From Favolaschia claudopus (taxonomy: Eukaryota > Basidiomycota > Agaricomycetes > Agaricales > Mycenaceae), in the NCBI GenBank assembly GCA_037176885.1, contig JAWWNJ010000184.1, positions 344,894 through 408,893 of the forward strand: a DNA stretch of 64,000 bases. Direction: 5' to 3'. Below, piece by piece: positions 1 to 11,627 of the stretch. A program made the position numbers and the translations under genes. Position 1 is the first letter of the stretch. Every line of letters starts with the position of its first letter. Below the pieces are notes generated by a model that searched no databases, had not been told where the DNA came from, and worked only from the letters and a program-made list of their open reading frames with translations.

Positions 1-731
1 TGCATGCTGCCTTCAAACAATGGAAGGTGCCCGCTTCGCTATCTCTTGCATCACTCCAGCCTTCTTGGGAACACTACTCCTTCCAGACCTCCCCCTTTGT
101 CACATATTCCTCCTTCCGACTCCCCATTCCCCTCCTCGACGGACTCCTGTCGACCCTGCGCTCCTACGGCTAGTGCTCAGCGCAACCCGGTTCCCTACTG
201 AGACGTCTAGCCCTCCGAGAGCTCTGGTACCCCGAGCTCTGGTTCTCCGGTCCCCGGCCCGGCTTCCCACGCTGCCCCGGACCTGGGCCAAGCCCCAGCG
301 GTTCTAAACTTCTATCGCCCAAGCCCCGACGCTCCGCTCATCCTAGCTCTAGCGTCCTTCCCGCCTCCGGGCTCCGAGCCCCGGCCCTCCGGACTCCAGC
401 TCCGGTTTTCCACGCCCTCCGGACCACAGGGTATCCCGGGCAAATCCCGGGCCTTTGTTGGTCTACGATCTCTGGACCAGTATTGCGATCCTCCCCCTTC
501 TGGGCATATCCCTGGCTCCCTGCTACTGTTGGATCATCTGATCATTCATATCACATCATAGATGCTGTGCTACTACATAGTTTCTACGCCCCGTGAGAAG
601 TCACGCGTCACGCACCCTTTTACTGTGACGCCTGGGCATGGAGACTCTGAATCCTACTCTGTTCTCTAAGGATTCTGCCCAGGTGAGTAGACACTCTTCC
701 TCTAGCCCTCTAAGGATTCTCCCTCTTCCCA
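1..731. other. C-rich stretch without a recognisable gene
   Basis: This stretch is pyrimidine- and C-rich on the plus strand. Short open frames run through it, but they translate to Pro/Ser/Arg-rich sequence with no recognisable motif, as expected from base composition alone. It directly precedes the copia integrase remnant and could be degraded upstream sequence of that element. Nothing I can see proves this. Confidence 0.4.
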
Positions 732-1085
732 GTGCTTGTTGGACTCTTGAGTACCTCGGGCCTCACGCCCTGGCAGCTGTTGCCCTTACAGAAGGCAGAC
801 GTGCAAGCCTTTTTCGAGGAGGAGATTGAGGAGATCATATTCTTCGAAAACTTTATTGACTTCTGGCGCGCTGACAACCGGGGGGAGTTCACCTCCAACG
901 AACTGGAGGCAGAATTGAAAGCCAGCGGAATCATCCATCACACAACTGCCGCAGACACACCCGGAAAGAATGGTGTACATAGCTGAACGAGCAAATCAAA
1001 CACTCGTTTCCACCGCCCTCCCCATGCTCATTGATTCAGGCCTTCCACAAAACTTCTGGAAGGAAGCCATGAGCTGTGCCTCCTA
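732..1085 (+). pseudogene. Copia retrotransposon integrase fragment, frame-broken
   Basis: The translation contains the core of a Ty1/copia integrase. The motif DNRGEF (a DNGGEY-like variant carrying the second catalytic Asp) is followed by TTAADTPGKNGV, the variant of the TPxxNGVAER block that precedes the catalytic Glu. The reading frame ends at 984-986. About 4 extra bases at 977-981 shift the rest into another frame, where AERANQTL and FWKEAM continue the same domain. Only about 110 residues of integrase survive. No gag, protease or RT is joined to it, and the copia RT at 4.2-5.6 kb lies on the other strand. In the cell this enzyme would have joined retroelement cDNA to the chromosome. 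This copy cannot. Confidence 0.75.
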
Positions 1086-1642
1086 AGCAACGAGTTCTCT
1101 ATATACGATTTTGTGTGAGCCGAAAGGACCGAAAGTACGCCAAGTAAAGCCGAAATGCTCACATGCTTTGATTTCCTGAAACGGCCAAGAGAGAAACCTG
1201 AATAGCGTGGCATAGAATTCATTTTTAAAAAAAATCCAAGCACGTCAGGAGTCTTGGGTTTTGAGTAGCTACCCGTCCATATGCTTATATTTACCGTTCT
1301 AAAGACTTTTGCAAGCGACTCTCGAAAATTTGACCAAGTCCCGAGATCAATTCTCGGGAATCTCCGTGTCTCTATGTCACCGGTGATTATCTAAGTCTTC
1401 CAGTCCCTCCGGTGTGATTCATCAAACGACTGTCTTTGAGGTCTCTACCCTTGGGACTGGCTCGAGTCTACCCAAACGGCTGTATTTACAGATTTGTTTG
1501 AGCCTATACACGGCAGTAATCTGGCCGAACTAACATGCCGGTTTAGAGGCAGGCATTGAATACGCACTTTTATATTGTCCTTTCTCAAAATCGTCCAAGA
1601 TAGGTATATATATATATATTGACGTGTGATGCCGGTTGTACA
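1086..1642. other. No gene seen
   Basis: AT-richer sequence with a short TA microsatellite near 1603-1619. I recognise no protein motif, terminal repeat or RNA gene here. Confidence 0.4.
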
Positions 1643-1973
1643 TTACGTTTCGACGGCCGCAGCCTTGGGAGGTCGACCACGCTTTGTAGGGGGCTGGTTA
1701 TTATTCGCTGGGGGGCGGGGTTCAGATGGGCGAGCACGCTTGCGCTTCGAGGCATGCTCCCCGCTCTCAACACCGGTGTCTTGATGCTCCTTGGCCTGGC
1801 ATATTCAATTAGCCATCATCCTCAGATGGTTGGTTAGTTACTAACCTTGCGTGGAAGACGGCGCTTTCGCGGAATGACAGGTGCAGGGTCTTCCTGTTCC
1901 ACAGCACCAGCAGCGGCACTTTTATTCTTGCTACCCTTTGGACGACCACGGCCACGCTTGGTTGGCGCTTCAG
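1643..1973 (-). pseudogene. Two AT-hook exons, C-terminal gene remnant
   Basis: Two minus-strand open stretches carry AT-hook motifs. Exon 1846-1973 encodes KRGRGRPKGSKNK followed by an acidic patch and a basic RKRR patch. It is flanked by a plausible acceptor (TTTAG) and donor (GTTAGT). Exon 1643-1779 encodes KRKR and KRGRPPK and ends in a TAA stop. AT hooks bind the minor groove of AT-rich DNA and are common at the ends of fungal nuclear and transposon proteins. No upstream partner exons are recognisable, and the simplest splice does not keep both exons in phase. I therefore read this as a remnant, possibly carried as a captured fragment. Function beyond DNA binding is unknown. Confidence 0.35.
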
Positions 1974-2199
1974 CTAAACCAGGAGTCAAAAATGAATACT
2001 GTTGAAACCAAAACGGGAACACCACGCACACTTGTCGTGCGGTGAGGGGGGATCTACGTTCTCGCTCATGGATGTTGACCAGGGTGACGTGGCGCACGTG
2101 ATGAGTCCTGTGGCGGGAAAATCTCATGTCACCCCCAAATAAGGAAATTCTCATCAATTCAACTCGTTTTCTTTTCTGTGCCCCTTTTCTGTGGTCGGA

Positions 2200-3431
2200 C
2201 CTTTCGCAGTCGCTCCCTCATTGACACCACCAATGGTGGTGTTGCTGCCGCCCTTTCCATCTACACCAGCCAGCTCATGGATTTCACCACACAGTACATA
2301 CGAGTGGTCCGCAGTCTTGTGTTACCACTACGAATTTATTCGTGTGGGCATGGTGGAGAACTTTCTCCCCACGCGCTGGGTGACGCCCGATCAGGGCCTC
2401 GTCTCCACCAGGTTGGTTCGCTAACCACTGCCTCCACCATTCTCCTCCAAGCGCAAACACGACTTCACTGAGCGCCTTTCCGAACCCAGCGCCCCTGCAT
2501 CCCGGCTGAAGGTTGACGAGACTTGCTACAAGTTTCAGGATGCCGCCGGTTGTCGCATGGGCGACAAGTGCTCTCGCCGCCACGTCTGCATTGCATGTCT
2601 GGGCGCCCACCCCGCACATGCTGGCCCCCAGAAGCGGAAGTAGGATGTTTGGGGCACGCCAACCGAGTCCGGCCTCTGCCCCACTCCGACCATCCCTTCG
2701 TCCACTGGCTCCTCGCACCCCACCCTCTCTATCACCCCTTTTGCATACCGCTCATCTCGCTGCCCATCTAATGCCTCCTCCCCCTCCCCGTTCCAATACA
2801 CACATCACATTCCCAGTTGCCCCTACATACCTCTGGTCCTCGTGTTACTAGCTCCCTTAATCCCGCTATACTATCTTTCTTACTTCAGGATTATCCTGAC
2901 CTCTCCTTCGTACAACACCTACATAATATCTGTACCTATGGTGCGTCAATTGGATACACCGGCCCCCGAGTGGGCCGTGCCTTCTCACGAAATCTGCCTG
3001 CCACACCGTCCGAGCACGCTGTAACCGCTGCAGATACTCTGGCAAATTTTTCTCTGGGTGAGCTTCGCCGTGTCAACTCCCTCTCCATTCATGAGCAGCG
3101 CCGGGTCATTTACTCACCTGTGGGCACTGTCCCCAAAGCAGATGGCGGGTGGTGCACTGTCCACCACCTCTCTTATCCTCGTGGCTCGTCTATCAACAAT
3201 AGCATCTCCTCTGACGCAGTAACACTCTCCTACACCTCGCTCGACACCTTCTTTGACCGCCTCCGCCGACTTGGTCCTGGCGCTCTCCTCTGGAAGATTG
3301 ACCTGCGGCATGCGTTCCGCCACATCGTAGTATGCCCAGACGACTCTCTGCTGTATGGCTTCTACTTTGACAGTGTTGGTTACATTGACGTTCGCCTACC
3401 ACTTGGATCCCCCTCATTTGCACCTTTTTGT
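2200..3431 (+). pseudogene. DIRS-like retroelement fragment (gag end plus start of RT)
   Basis: This is a second copy of the element at 39.7-42.6 kb, in opposite orientation. The first part, in mixed frames, encodes the end of a gag-like protein with YEWSAVL and the block MVENFLPTRWVTPDQGL. A CCCH finger follows, CYKFQDAAGCRMGDKCSRRH (C-x8-C-x5-C-x3-H), with a second CxxC/H cluster just after it. The RT part (about 2817 onward) holds GTVPKADGGW and KIDLRHAFRH, the latter carrying the first catalytic Asp. Homology with the other copy stops at about 3431, exactly where the foldback element begins. The palm LDD motif, RNase H and recombinase are therefore missing. Several frameshifts separate the pieces. 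It is an inactive fragment. Confidence 0.75.
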
Positions 3432-3857
3432 AAGATACTTAGGCCGCATCCATCAACAGCTAGCTGTGACTGTGATGGGTCACAAAAGTCTATTTCTCGA
3501 CCATCTCCCACAACGGGGACGAAAATAGAAAATCTGTCCCGTAAATCGACGGAGAGGTATCCTGACTAGGTACTCCCGGAATTGCAGGGGAATCGAGGCA
3601 GTATCGAAGAAGGAGATAGAATTTTAGTCTGGCCGCTCACAAAATGTAGTTTCACGACATTCACCATCAATATTGTATCTCCTCCTTCGATATCAACTCA
3701 ATTACTTTAAAAATTGGGGAGGATCTAGCCAGACTACATCTCCATCGATTTGGGGGACAGACTTTCTATTTTCGTCTCTGTTGTCGAGATATGAGGGAGA
3801 TGGTCGAAAATGTGACATTGTGACAGGAGCTTGATGTTTATGGATGCGGCCTATCTT
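3432..3857. repeat. Foldback element with about 130-bp inverted arms
   Basis: The left arm (about 3439-3570) and the reverse complement of the right arm (about 3725-3857) align over most of their length. Shared blocks include GGCCGCATCCAT, TCGACCATCTCCC, ACGAAAATAGAAA and TCTGTCCC. An inner inverted block (GAAGAAGGAGATA against TATCTCCTCCTTCG) extends the hairpin. It separates the truncated DIRS-like RT from the copia LTR. It has no coding capacity. It looks like a non-autonomous foldback/MITE, but I could not define a target duplication. Confidence 0.65.
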
Positions 3858-3858
3858 A

Positions 3859-4174
3859 TGATTGCAGGCGCTGGTTGTATGTAAGCTGTGATAGAATACA
3901 GTAAGTATAAACTCAGTCGTGGACAAGTCGTGGAGGAAACGACTCATGTATTATATACCTGATAGAATACAGTAAGTATAAACTACCAGGAGAATCAGTA
4001 AGCTGTAAGGACAGTAGATACGAGTGCACATACCTCAGTCGTGGAGGAAGCGACTGAGGAATGTGACGGTGACACAAAGCTACATAAGGAATGTGTGACG
4101 CGTAACGGAACGGATTGCGAGTTGGAGAAAGTAAGGTATGTACGGTAAATGGAAGAGAAATAAATACTTCAACA
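3859..4174 (-). repeat. Copia long terminal repeat (3' LTR of the 4.2-5.6 kb element)
   Basis: Just outside the pol stop codon the minus strand reads a polypurine tract (GAGGGGGAG) and then TGTTGAAG, the usual start of a copia LTR. The unit runs TG...CA over 316 bp. It has internal direct repeats of a TGATAGAATACAGTAAGTATAAACT-type block (about 3890 and 3960) and of a GTCGTGGAGGAA block, which is typical of U3 regions. No matching 5' LTR exists in the window. Confidence 0.6.
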
Positions 4175-4181
4175 CTCCCCC

Positions 4182-5594
4182 TCAAGGTCGGGGAGCCATG
4201 CCCAACATCTTGAGGAGAGTCTTGCGGCGTGGTGCCGGCAATGGTTTCGTGACTAAGTCGGCAACATTCACCTCCGTAGGAACGTAAACGGGGACGATGC
4301 AGCGATAGAGGACTGCTTCACGGATCCACCAGATGGCAATGTGGACGTGCTTCGTTCGAGCGGTGACTTCATCAGTATTGACAATCATCCGGATGGTGGA
4401 AGTATTGTCGATGGAAAGGGAAGTCGGTCCGGGAGGTAGTAAGAAACCAAGCTCGAACAGAAGAGAGCGGAGCCACATGATTTCACGCCCGACGTGTGTG
4501 CCAGCGTAGAGCTCGGCTTCGCCAGTCGAAAGAGCCGTGGAGGTTTGCTTCTTCGCTGACCAAGCGATTAAGCTGGATCCGATGAAGACAGCATACCCAG
4601 AAATGGATCGGGCGTGATCCTTTGAGTTTGCCCAATCTGAATCGCTGAAAGCGTGAAGGGTAAGGTCTTCATTGCCGCCTAGAACAAGGACAGAGTCGCG
4701 TGTGGTTTTGAGATACGCGAGGATCCGTTTAACGGCTTCCCAATGAGCTTCACCGGGGTTGGAGCTAAATTCCGATACAGCCTGAACTGCCTTCGTGATA
4801 TCTGGACGGCATTGAACAGCGGTATGCATAAGCGAACCAACGGCGTGCTGGTAGGGAACGCTGGCCATGCGCTGGAGTTCTTCGGAAGTCTGAGGAGATT
4901 GAGACTTGGAAAGCGGAGCGGCCGACGTGTTGACTGGCGAGTATACGGGCCGTGCATTCTCCATGCGATACCGAGCCACAATCGAGTCAATATAGAAACG
5001 ATGAGACAAGGAGATGGTGCGGTTCGCACGATCACGCAGGATTTCGAGGCCAAGAATGGATTTCGACTCTCCCAAGTCCTTGATTCGGACATGCTCGGAA
5101 ATCTGCTTCTTTAAAAGTTTGACCTCTGCAACAGAGGAGCAGAATAAACCGAGATCATCAACGTGGGCGCTGATGATGGAAATAGCCTTCTCCAGGCGAC
5201 GAATAAAGACGCGCGGATCAGCAATGCACACCCGGAAACCAATCTTGACCAAAATGGAACGTAACTTTTGGTACCAGAGAAGTGCGGCTTGCTTTAACCC
5301 GTAAATTCCCCTTTTCAGGAGACAGACGTAGTCCTCCTTTCCACGAACACGATGGCCCTGAGGCTGTCGCATGTAGATAGGTGGCTCGTCTGGATCCGTC
5401 TCACTGTTGAGAAAGGCAGAGTCGACGTCCACAACGTGGAATTCCCAGTCCAGCTTCACAGCTAGGGTTAGGAGATAACGAAGCGACTCTGACTTCACAA
5501 CAGGAGCAAAAGACATCGAAAAATCGATACCTGGACGCTGGGTAATAACTTGTGTGACAGTCACCCAAATGTCTTGATCTTGCAGAAATGGCAT
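4182..5594 (-). pseudogene. pol: Ty1/copia reverse transcriptase and RNase H, 5'-truncated
   Basis: One uninterrupted frame of 470 codons covers the C-terminal half of a copia Pol protein. The N-terminal part matches the RVT_2 domain: TQRPGIDF, SFAPVVKSESLR, then DVDSAFLNSE with the first catalytic Asp, and AHVDDLG as the YVDD-type palm motif with Tyr replaced by His. After the thumb region, VGSLMH and PDITKAV lead into the copia RNase H with SDSDWA, STGEAELYA and TKHVHIA. It ends with VADLVTKPL, the usual end of copia Pol, next to the polypurine tract and LTR. Homology stops abruptly near 5594, so gag, protease and integrase are absent. The frame itself is open, which suggests fairly recent insertion and 5' loss. 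Confidence 0.88.
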
Positions 5595-5599
5595 CCTTT

Positions 5600-6066
5600 T
5601 GAGGAGTAGAACAGATTGGATGGACCAGTTTTACAGTTTACCCTCCGTTGACTTTCGTAATTTTGGCCACGAATCTGGCCATCCTAAAGCGGAATTTGAT
5701 CCGAAAACCCTCTGCCGGGGCAAATTTGATGGCCCATCAATGGTCAATCTGCCTCCAGATATAGGTAATTCATGAATTCGGTCAGAAGAGAGTTATGGGG
5801 GCGAATTGGAATGTTGAAAATCTTCTCAAGTCGCGCCTCAATGGTATTTTCACCCCCTTATGTTTTTCCAGCGAAAATTTGGCCATTTCCCATCAAAAAG
5901 TTCCCACGGTCCAAGATCTCGGAAAACGGCCACTCTTGGGTATTCCAAGTCGATTGGGCCGAGTTTCAGGTCAAAATTCCAAAAATTGCGGCGTGACATG
6001 AAGTCACGTCCCCCACCATATCATAAATGTTGTAGAGTCTGACTTGGTGAGACTAAGGGCCCTCTT
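5600..6066. other. No gene seen between copia fragment and MITE
   Basis: Short overlapping open frames without motif. The 8 bases at 6059-6066 are the left target duplication of the adjacent MITE. Confidence 0.4.
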
Positions 6067-6518
6067 AGGCCCCCGGTCACTACCTATTCCGCGGGTCGGG
6101 TTCGCGACCAGATTCTGGGCTGATTTACTCTATGATTTTGGGTCCATCCACCACTGATTTACTCTATTTCCGAGCGACATCAGGGGTGAAATTCGACTTT
6201 TTTTTTCGCGCAATTTCCTGTTTTTAGCCGATTTCCCGTCAAGATTGGTGGACCGTGGCTCACCGTCATCTCTGGATCCTCTGGCTTGATTTCTGCTCAG
6301 AATCTTCACCCGACGCGTCGAAAATTCAGTGTCCCGGACCCGCTCACCAGGTATGAACCTCAAAATTTCGCTCGCGCTGCGCGCGATTTACTCTATTTTT
6401 GACCAGCTTTGGCTGTTTTCAGCTTGATTTACTCTATTTTCATGACCCAGGTAAGCCGTTTTTGAGGCATTGTTTTACTCTATGGCCGACCCGCAGAATA
6501 GGTAGTGACCGGGGGCCT
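6067..6518. mobile_element. MITE with 8-bp target duplication (family 1)
   Basis: The ends are inverted repeats of about 33 bp beginning AGGCCCCCGGTCACTACC, with one mismatch between the arms. They are flanked by a perfect direct repeat GCCCTCTT at 6059-6066 and 6519-6526. The 452-bp body has no open frame of note but repeats the motif GATTTACTCTAT several times (near 6122, 6156, 6386 and 6426, with a variant at 6473). An 8-bp duplication fits hAT- or P-type mobilisation by an enzyme encoded elsewhere. A second, one-ended copy starts at 43327. Confidence 0.9.
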
Positions 6519-6870
6519 GCCCTCTTACTTCTGTTCTATTCTAGACCACATAACGAGGATCCAGGTACGAAAATGCGGCTGCACTGGTTGCTCGAGCCAG
6601 AACTAAACCCGGCAAAAGTATTGCCTTGTTTCCGATGAAAAACCCCTCCTAGAAATCAAATTTTGTGTCAGATAATATCTTTGAACTGAACTAACTTCCT
6701 GATTGAGACTGCCTAATAGAGGACCAGGCATGAAGGAGCGCGCGAGGGTGCACCAGGTTTCCTAAACAGGTAATAGATTGACAGCTGATGCGATTTGGAT
6801 GCCGACTCGGCCCGGGCGATTTACCGTGACGTGACATATTTACTGATCAAAACGTAAATATAAGCAGATA

Positions 6871-7277
6871 CAGTATTTTGACGCTGCTTTACACAGCGAC
6901 ATTCCTTTACACACTTTGGTTCTTGGCCGCATTCGGGGAAAATTGGGCAAATCATGTAACTGTATACTCAATATGAATTATTTAGGCCCCATTTAGATGT
7001 CTGAGCACGAGTTTTGGCCATAGATGGTCGGGAGCTGGCGAAAAGTGAGACATCAGTGCCATCAATTTTGGCAACTTTCATCAATCGGTCGTTTACACAC
7101 TACAAATCTGTGAACATAGACACCCTCTCTTCATCTACTCTAAATCCTCAAAAATATTGTTGAACACTCAGTGGGGTACCTAGAAAAGGTCTGTGTACTC
7201 AGATGTGGCATAAGAACAAAACATGAAACTCAAATCTCAAAATCATTTTTGGTGTGTAAAGGAGCGTCAAAATACTG
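6871..7277. mobile_element. Tc1/mariner-type MITE with TA target
   Basis: Both ends read CAGTATTTTGACGCT followed by (G/C)CTTTACAC, giving 24-bp inverted repeats with a single mismatch. TA dinucleotides flank the element (6869-6870 and 7278-7279). The 407-bp body has no coding potential. TA duplication and CAGT ends are the signature of Tc1/mariner/pogo-mobilised elements. Confidence 0.85.
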
Positions 7278-7840
7278 TAAAGAGACTTATTGGATCATTC
7301 ACGTGTCTCTCGTGCGTTGAGCGTCGTAGGCGTAACGCCGTAAGGTAGGCTTACAACGAGCGGTGAGGGAGGGGTGGATTAGTCTAATGATGGTGTGCCG
7401 TGATGACACCTTCTCTTCCCGAACCACCCAGCCACTGCGTCAATCGACCGCCTTCGCGTTCTGCGCGTCGTTCGGACCCATCGATCTGCTTCCTCCGCGG
7501 CCTGCTGCCCACCGTCATCGCCGACTGTCACGCTCGCATCCCGGCCGCTGTGACCGACGGCGTTCCCCTGTGGCGCTTTCCCTTCTGACAGCAAAGCGTA
7601 AACAAGTATCGCGGGATGCTGGTGTTCTGCCGCGCATTTCATTCTAGCAATTATTCGCTGTAATGAGTCTCGTTCAACCAATTATCTGCTGCCTTGCGCT
7701 CCGCTTCCTCGATTAATTGCGACGGTCTAGGCACTGCTAGTGGTTTTTTTCTGAGTTCGCTGTGCCTGTCTGTTCTCGGTGCACTGAGACGCTTGAGCAA
7801 GATCAATAATTACTCCGCCGTCTGGTTTTTCTTGCTTGTA

Positions 7841-10800
7841 ATGCTCTCTCTCAATGATATGCTCAACCCTGCGCCGGGGGCAGCGCCGGCGACATCGTCT
7901 CTAGTCGACATTCGCCCCCAGCTCCAGCGACTCTCTGAACTTGCCGCAGAAAATCTCTCGTCAGCGCCGCCCAACATCCAACAATATCTTCTCACTGCAA
8001 TACATTATCTTGAGGCTGGGAGAACGGAATCCACACCGCAATCACCCTCACCATCACCTCCTCCTCGTCGCCATTCCCCGCCTCTAGATGAACCGACCGT
8101 TGAGACCAATGTTCGGCTTACAGTGCGCACAACGTTGGCGAAATTAATTCGGTATCCTTCGCACACCATTATTGAATACCCGGAGACTTCTGCTGGTCGG
8201 AACGGAATTGGGCACTTGTTCCCCATGGACTTGTCAGACTGGCAAGTGCCAGACCTCAACATTGCGTATTCAAGAGGAGAGCCGACGGGCCGTACGCTGT
8301 CTGGAAAGGAGGTCTATTTTGATATCATGGTGAATGAGATGGGCGAGAAGGTTCCGTGCATAGAGAGCCACAGTACTTGTTAGTTTGTATCACTGCAACA
8401 ATAACAACGCATCGTTTAACAATGCTCTCAGGTCAAGGAGTGAAAATATGTCCTTATGCTGATAGAGACTCTCTGTTGCAAGCGCACACCGCAGCGTCTC
8501 TCGCCAACATTCAGACGCGATTGAGAAATGACCGAGAAAACCGCCTGCAATTCGCATCGCCTACAAGAGACATATTCTGTCGCACTGCAGCCTACCTCAC
8601 GGCGACACGAAAGCTGGGATGCTCTCGACCACTCGACCTGCCCACCAACTTCTCCGAAGAAGAGGAAGAACAGAGAATGCTCCTCGAGACCTACTGGCAG
8701 CAGGTTCGCCGTGGCCAGCGTTCGCGAGAAGGTCTCTGTGAAGGGAAATTACTCTTTTTCTACGACTCTCACAACCGCCCTCACGTCCGGTATGCATCCC
8801 AACTTCACTGATACTCTTTCTTCTATCTCATGCTCCTCAAAGCTGCCAACACTACGACAAAATAACTAACCCTGACCACTTTCACGACGACTCGCTCGGA
8901 ACGGCTGCAGGCACCTATGATCTGAACTACATCAAGGCCGTACTCACCGACGACAACGACGAGGTGGCTCGCATCGAGGAAGCTGCTTTTGATCTTGGCT
9001 ATGGTCCTCGGGTGGAGTGTACAACAGTGGCGAATAATTGTTCTCAACGCGCCATTTGTCGTAAGTTTTCATCTGCTATAATTCCAGTACTCTCTCTGAG
9101 GATGTCCCCAGCGCATGACCATCGGAACGACCAGGGACAACTCATTCAACCGCTCATGGATCGCCTCCGTTGCTCCGTCAAATTCCGTGTTATCGAGCCT
9201 CTTGAACCGTACCGCACGGAATGCCCGTTTGTTCTTGTAATATCCACTGGGCCTCACACGCACCCCATACCCTTGCCTACGAAGACGCCTCCAGTCGTTC
9301 GACAACAGGTATTCAAACTTCTGGATATTCTTAACGACGACATTGCCGATATCACTCCTCGCCGCTTTTTGCGTCATCCCATTCTGAAAGCTTTCCTGGC
9401 CGAGAAGTTCCCTCGCATCCCTCATCCCACCCTCAGCCATCTTCATATCTCCCTCGCCAATCGTTCGAGAATCAAGGCCTATATCAAACAAATCAAAGAG
9501 ATACACTGTCCTTTCGGAACCGCATGGGAAGGTAAGAGTTTCTTGAATTGATGTTGAGCAGCTTCGCCTTATGTTCCTAGCCATCGAACACTTAAAAAAG
9601 CTGCAAGATTCCCAGCTTCCCGCCTGCGAGCATTACATACGAAGGATGTTCGTGCTGGACCCGGACAGAATGGAACGCCATGAAGAAGACGACGAAGATA
9701 TCGCTACAAGCAAAACTGCACTCCGCGTCATTATCTGCATGTCCCCTGAAGCCAGCCGTCGCCTTGTTCAACAAAGTCGGTATCTCCAGAGTGATATCGC
9801 TTTTCAGCGTATTGTCGACTATCTTGAGTTTGAGCTAGCGTGTATGGATCGAGATGCCAATACAAGTACGTCGTTTTTGATTTTCATCTGCTTCTGCTGG
9901 TGAACATTAACTAGGTCTTATCTTCTGTCGCGTGTTTCTTAACCGCCAAACCGCTGTCGCCCATCAGCTCGTCTTCCAAGCTATTCACGAGCTTGTGTAT
10001 GCGGACACGGGTCGCTGGCTACGGTGGCGCCACCTTCATGCCCAAAGTTTGGACGACTATGACGGGATGGTGTTACAATGGGGGGCAGATCAGCATCGTG
10101 GGCAAGCCAAAGGTATGTCCAGATTCTGTTAGTTTTTCGTAAGATTCATCCCTCAAAGGGCTCGGACTCTTCTTGCAATCTGTTGCAGCCTCCCTACCTC
10201 CTCGCCGCGACCTTCATGAGCCACATCGCACCGTTCAAGACCTTAGTCCATACGAACATCTACACCGAGTGTTCAGGCTCTGCTCAGTACATTTTTTTCG
10301 AAACATCAAAGCCTCCGCTGTACCGGATGAAGTCAAACTGCTCATGCGCAGTCTCCTGTGCATAGAGCATTCAGATTGGGAGGGGACTCTCGCCGCAATC
10401 GAAGAGAAAGGTGGAAAGACTGGGCGAGGTGCGTGGATTTCAATCTCAATCTCTCTCTCACTCTCACTCTCGTGCACAGATTGGGTCAAAGATAAACACA
10501 CAACACACTTCGCTTTCCAGGCTTTATGCTGGGAAAAGAGCCTCATCCCCCGCGACGTATGGATGGCTGGCGACACCAATACAAATCTCATTGAAAGCGT
10601 TCATCGAGACGTCAACAGGGAAGGGGTTCAGTGTACGCTGCTTGGGGGACTTCAAAAAGGGCAGTCTTTCGACGCGATGAAGATGCGAACTCTCCAGGTG
10701 AAGAGTTCTCTGTTTTCCCATTCCGAATTCTTTGCTCATTGCACTTAGCTCCAAGAAACGTATGGCGTCCATCCTACTTATCTCACTGGGCACATATCAG

Positions 10801-11194
10801 AGAACGCCTTCAAAAATTTACGTCGAAGAGGTATGCTCTCTCTTTTGCGTTTGAACCGCATCTTGCTGACAGCTACTACTCAGACCAAGCTCAGCGCCGA
10901 ACGCTGCTTGCCGCAGATCAAAAGATTGAAACCTTTAATCGCAAACTGCAAAATAGTTACGACGTCCTTGAGAAAGCAAGGCACAACCTGTGGCTCAAAG
11001 TATCTACCAATCTTGCTCGTCATGATATTACCACTGCCCTTAATCGTCTGACGGGTCTCATCGACAAAGCCCACACAGCGTACGACAAGCTAGTGCTAGA
11101 GGGGAAGGAGCTGGAAGGAATGGGCACAGGCAGAGTAGCTATCCTCAAGTTCGATGCACCTGTAGTCATTGGGAACCAAATACAATTTGCTTGA
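7841..11194 (+). CDS. MULE-type DDE transposase, ten exons, 963 codons
   Basis: Exons 7841-8372, 8432-8789, 8843-9060, 9112-9531, 9581-9865, 9915-10112, 10159-10428, 10480-10697, 10749-10830 and 10884-11194 use GT-AG introns of 46-59 bases. They sum to 2892 bases, exactly 964 codons including the TGA. An in-frame ATG at 7694 would add 49 residues; I chose 7841 because the extension is hydrophobic and unlike the rest. The protein would cut and join the element ends in the nucleus. The likely catalytic residues are Asp about 581 (SDIAFQRI), Asp about 663 (WGADQHRGQAKGLG), the MULE C-x2-H signature at about 712-716 (LCSVHFFRNI) and Glu about 799 (TNLIESVHRD). The order D, D, CxxH, E is that of Mutator transposases. 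A Pro/Ser-rich segment lies near residues 60-90. No zinc finger is obvious at the N-terminus. The catalytic assignment is inference from motif spacing. Confidence 0.82.
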
Positions 11195-11232
11195 GCAGAT
11201 ACAAACGGAGAGTATTTAGGTATTTAAGCATC

Positions 11233-11627
11233 TTAACCACAATGCGCGGCTCGAGAGATAAGATGGAGATCCATTTGGGAGTGACGAGGGTCCGGGAACG
11301 AGTGGGGGCAGCGGGGACCTTGAAGATTGGGGACGCGCCGGTATCCAGAGGCAGCGACGGGAAGTAGTTTCCTAGAAGACTTGAGAATGCGCATGGGGCT
11401 AGCAAAAAATTTGAGTTCAATGCAATAAATGAGCAAGAGAACGCATACCTGGTCCACGGAATCCACTCGTTTTCGATAGGACACCAGGTCGCCATGAGAC
11501 CGATAGCGTTCCATTGCAACAGGGAGTCGAACGCTTCTTGAAATTGGGGGAACTTATTCAAGGCGCGGCGGGTGATATGAGTGATGCGAGAGAAATAAGT
11601 CGGGCGGTTGGTGCGGTCTGGCGCCAT
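11233..11627 (-). CDS. Small two-exon gene carried inside the MULE, unknown function
   Basis: Exon 1 (11627-11449, beginning MAPDRTNRPTYF) and exon 2 (11398-11233) are separated by a 50-base intron with GTATGC donor and GCTAG acceptor. Together they give 345 bases, 114 residues plus stop. The protein is rich in Arg, Pro and Ser in its second half, with no signal peptide or membrane segment. The gene lies convergent with the transposase, with the stops about 40 bases apart, and wholly inside the terminal repeats. Some MULEs carry a second gene (mudrB in maize MuDR), but I see no similarity to it. It could be an accessory protein or a captured fragment. Retaining the intron in exon 1's frame would give a longer 153-codon alternative. 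Confidence 0.45.

Noticed and set aside
4..307. Overlapping open frames on both strands near the window start
   Set aside because: They are Pro/Ser/Arg-rich in every frame, have no motif or splice support and reflect C-rich composition.
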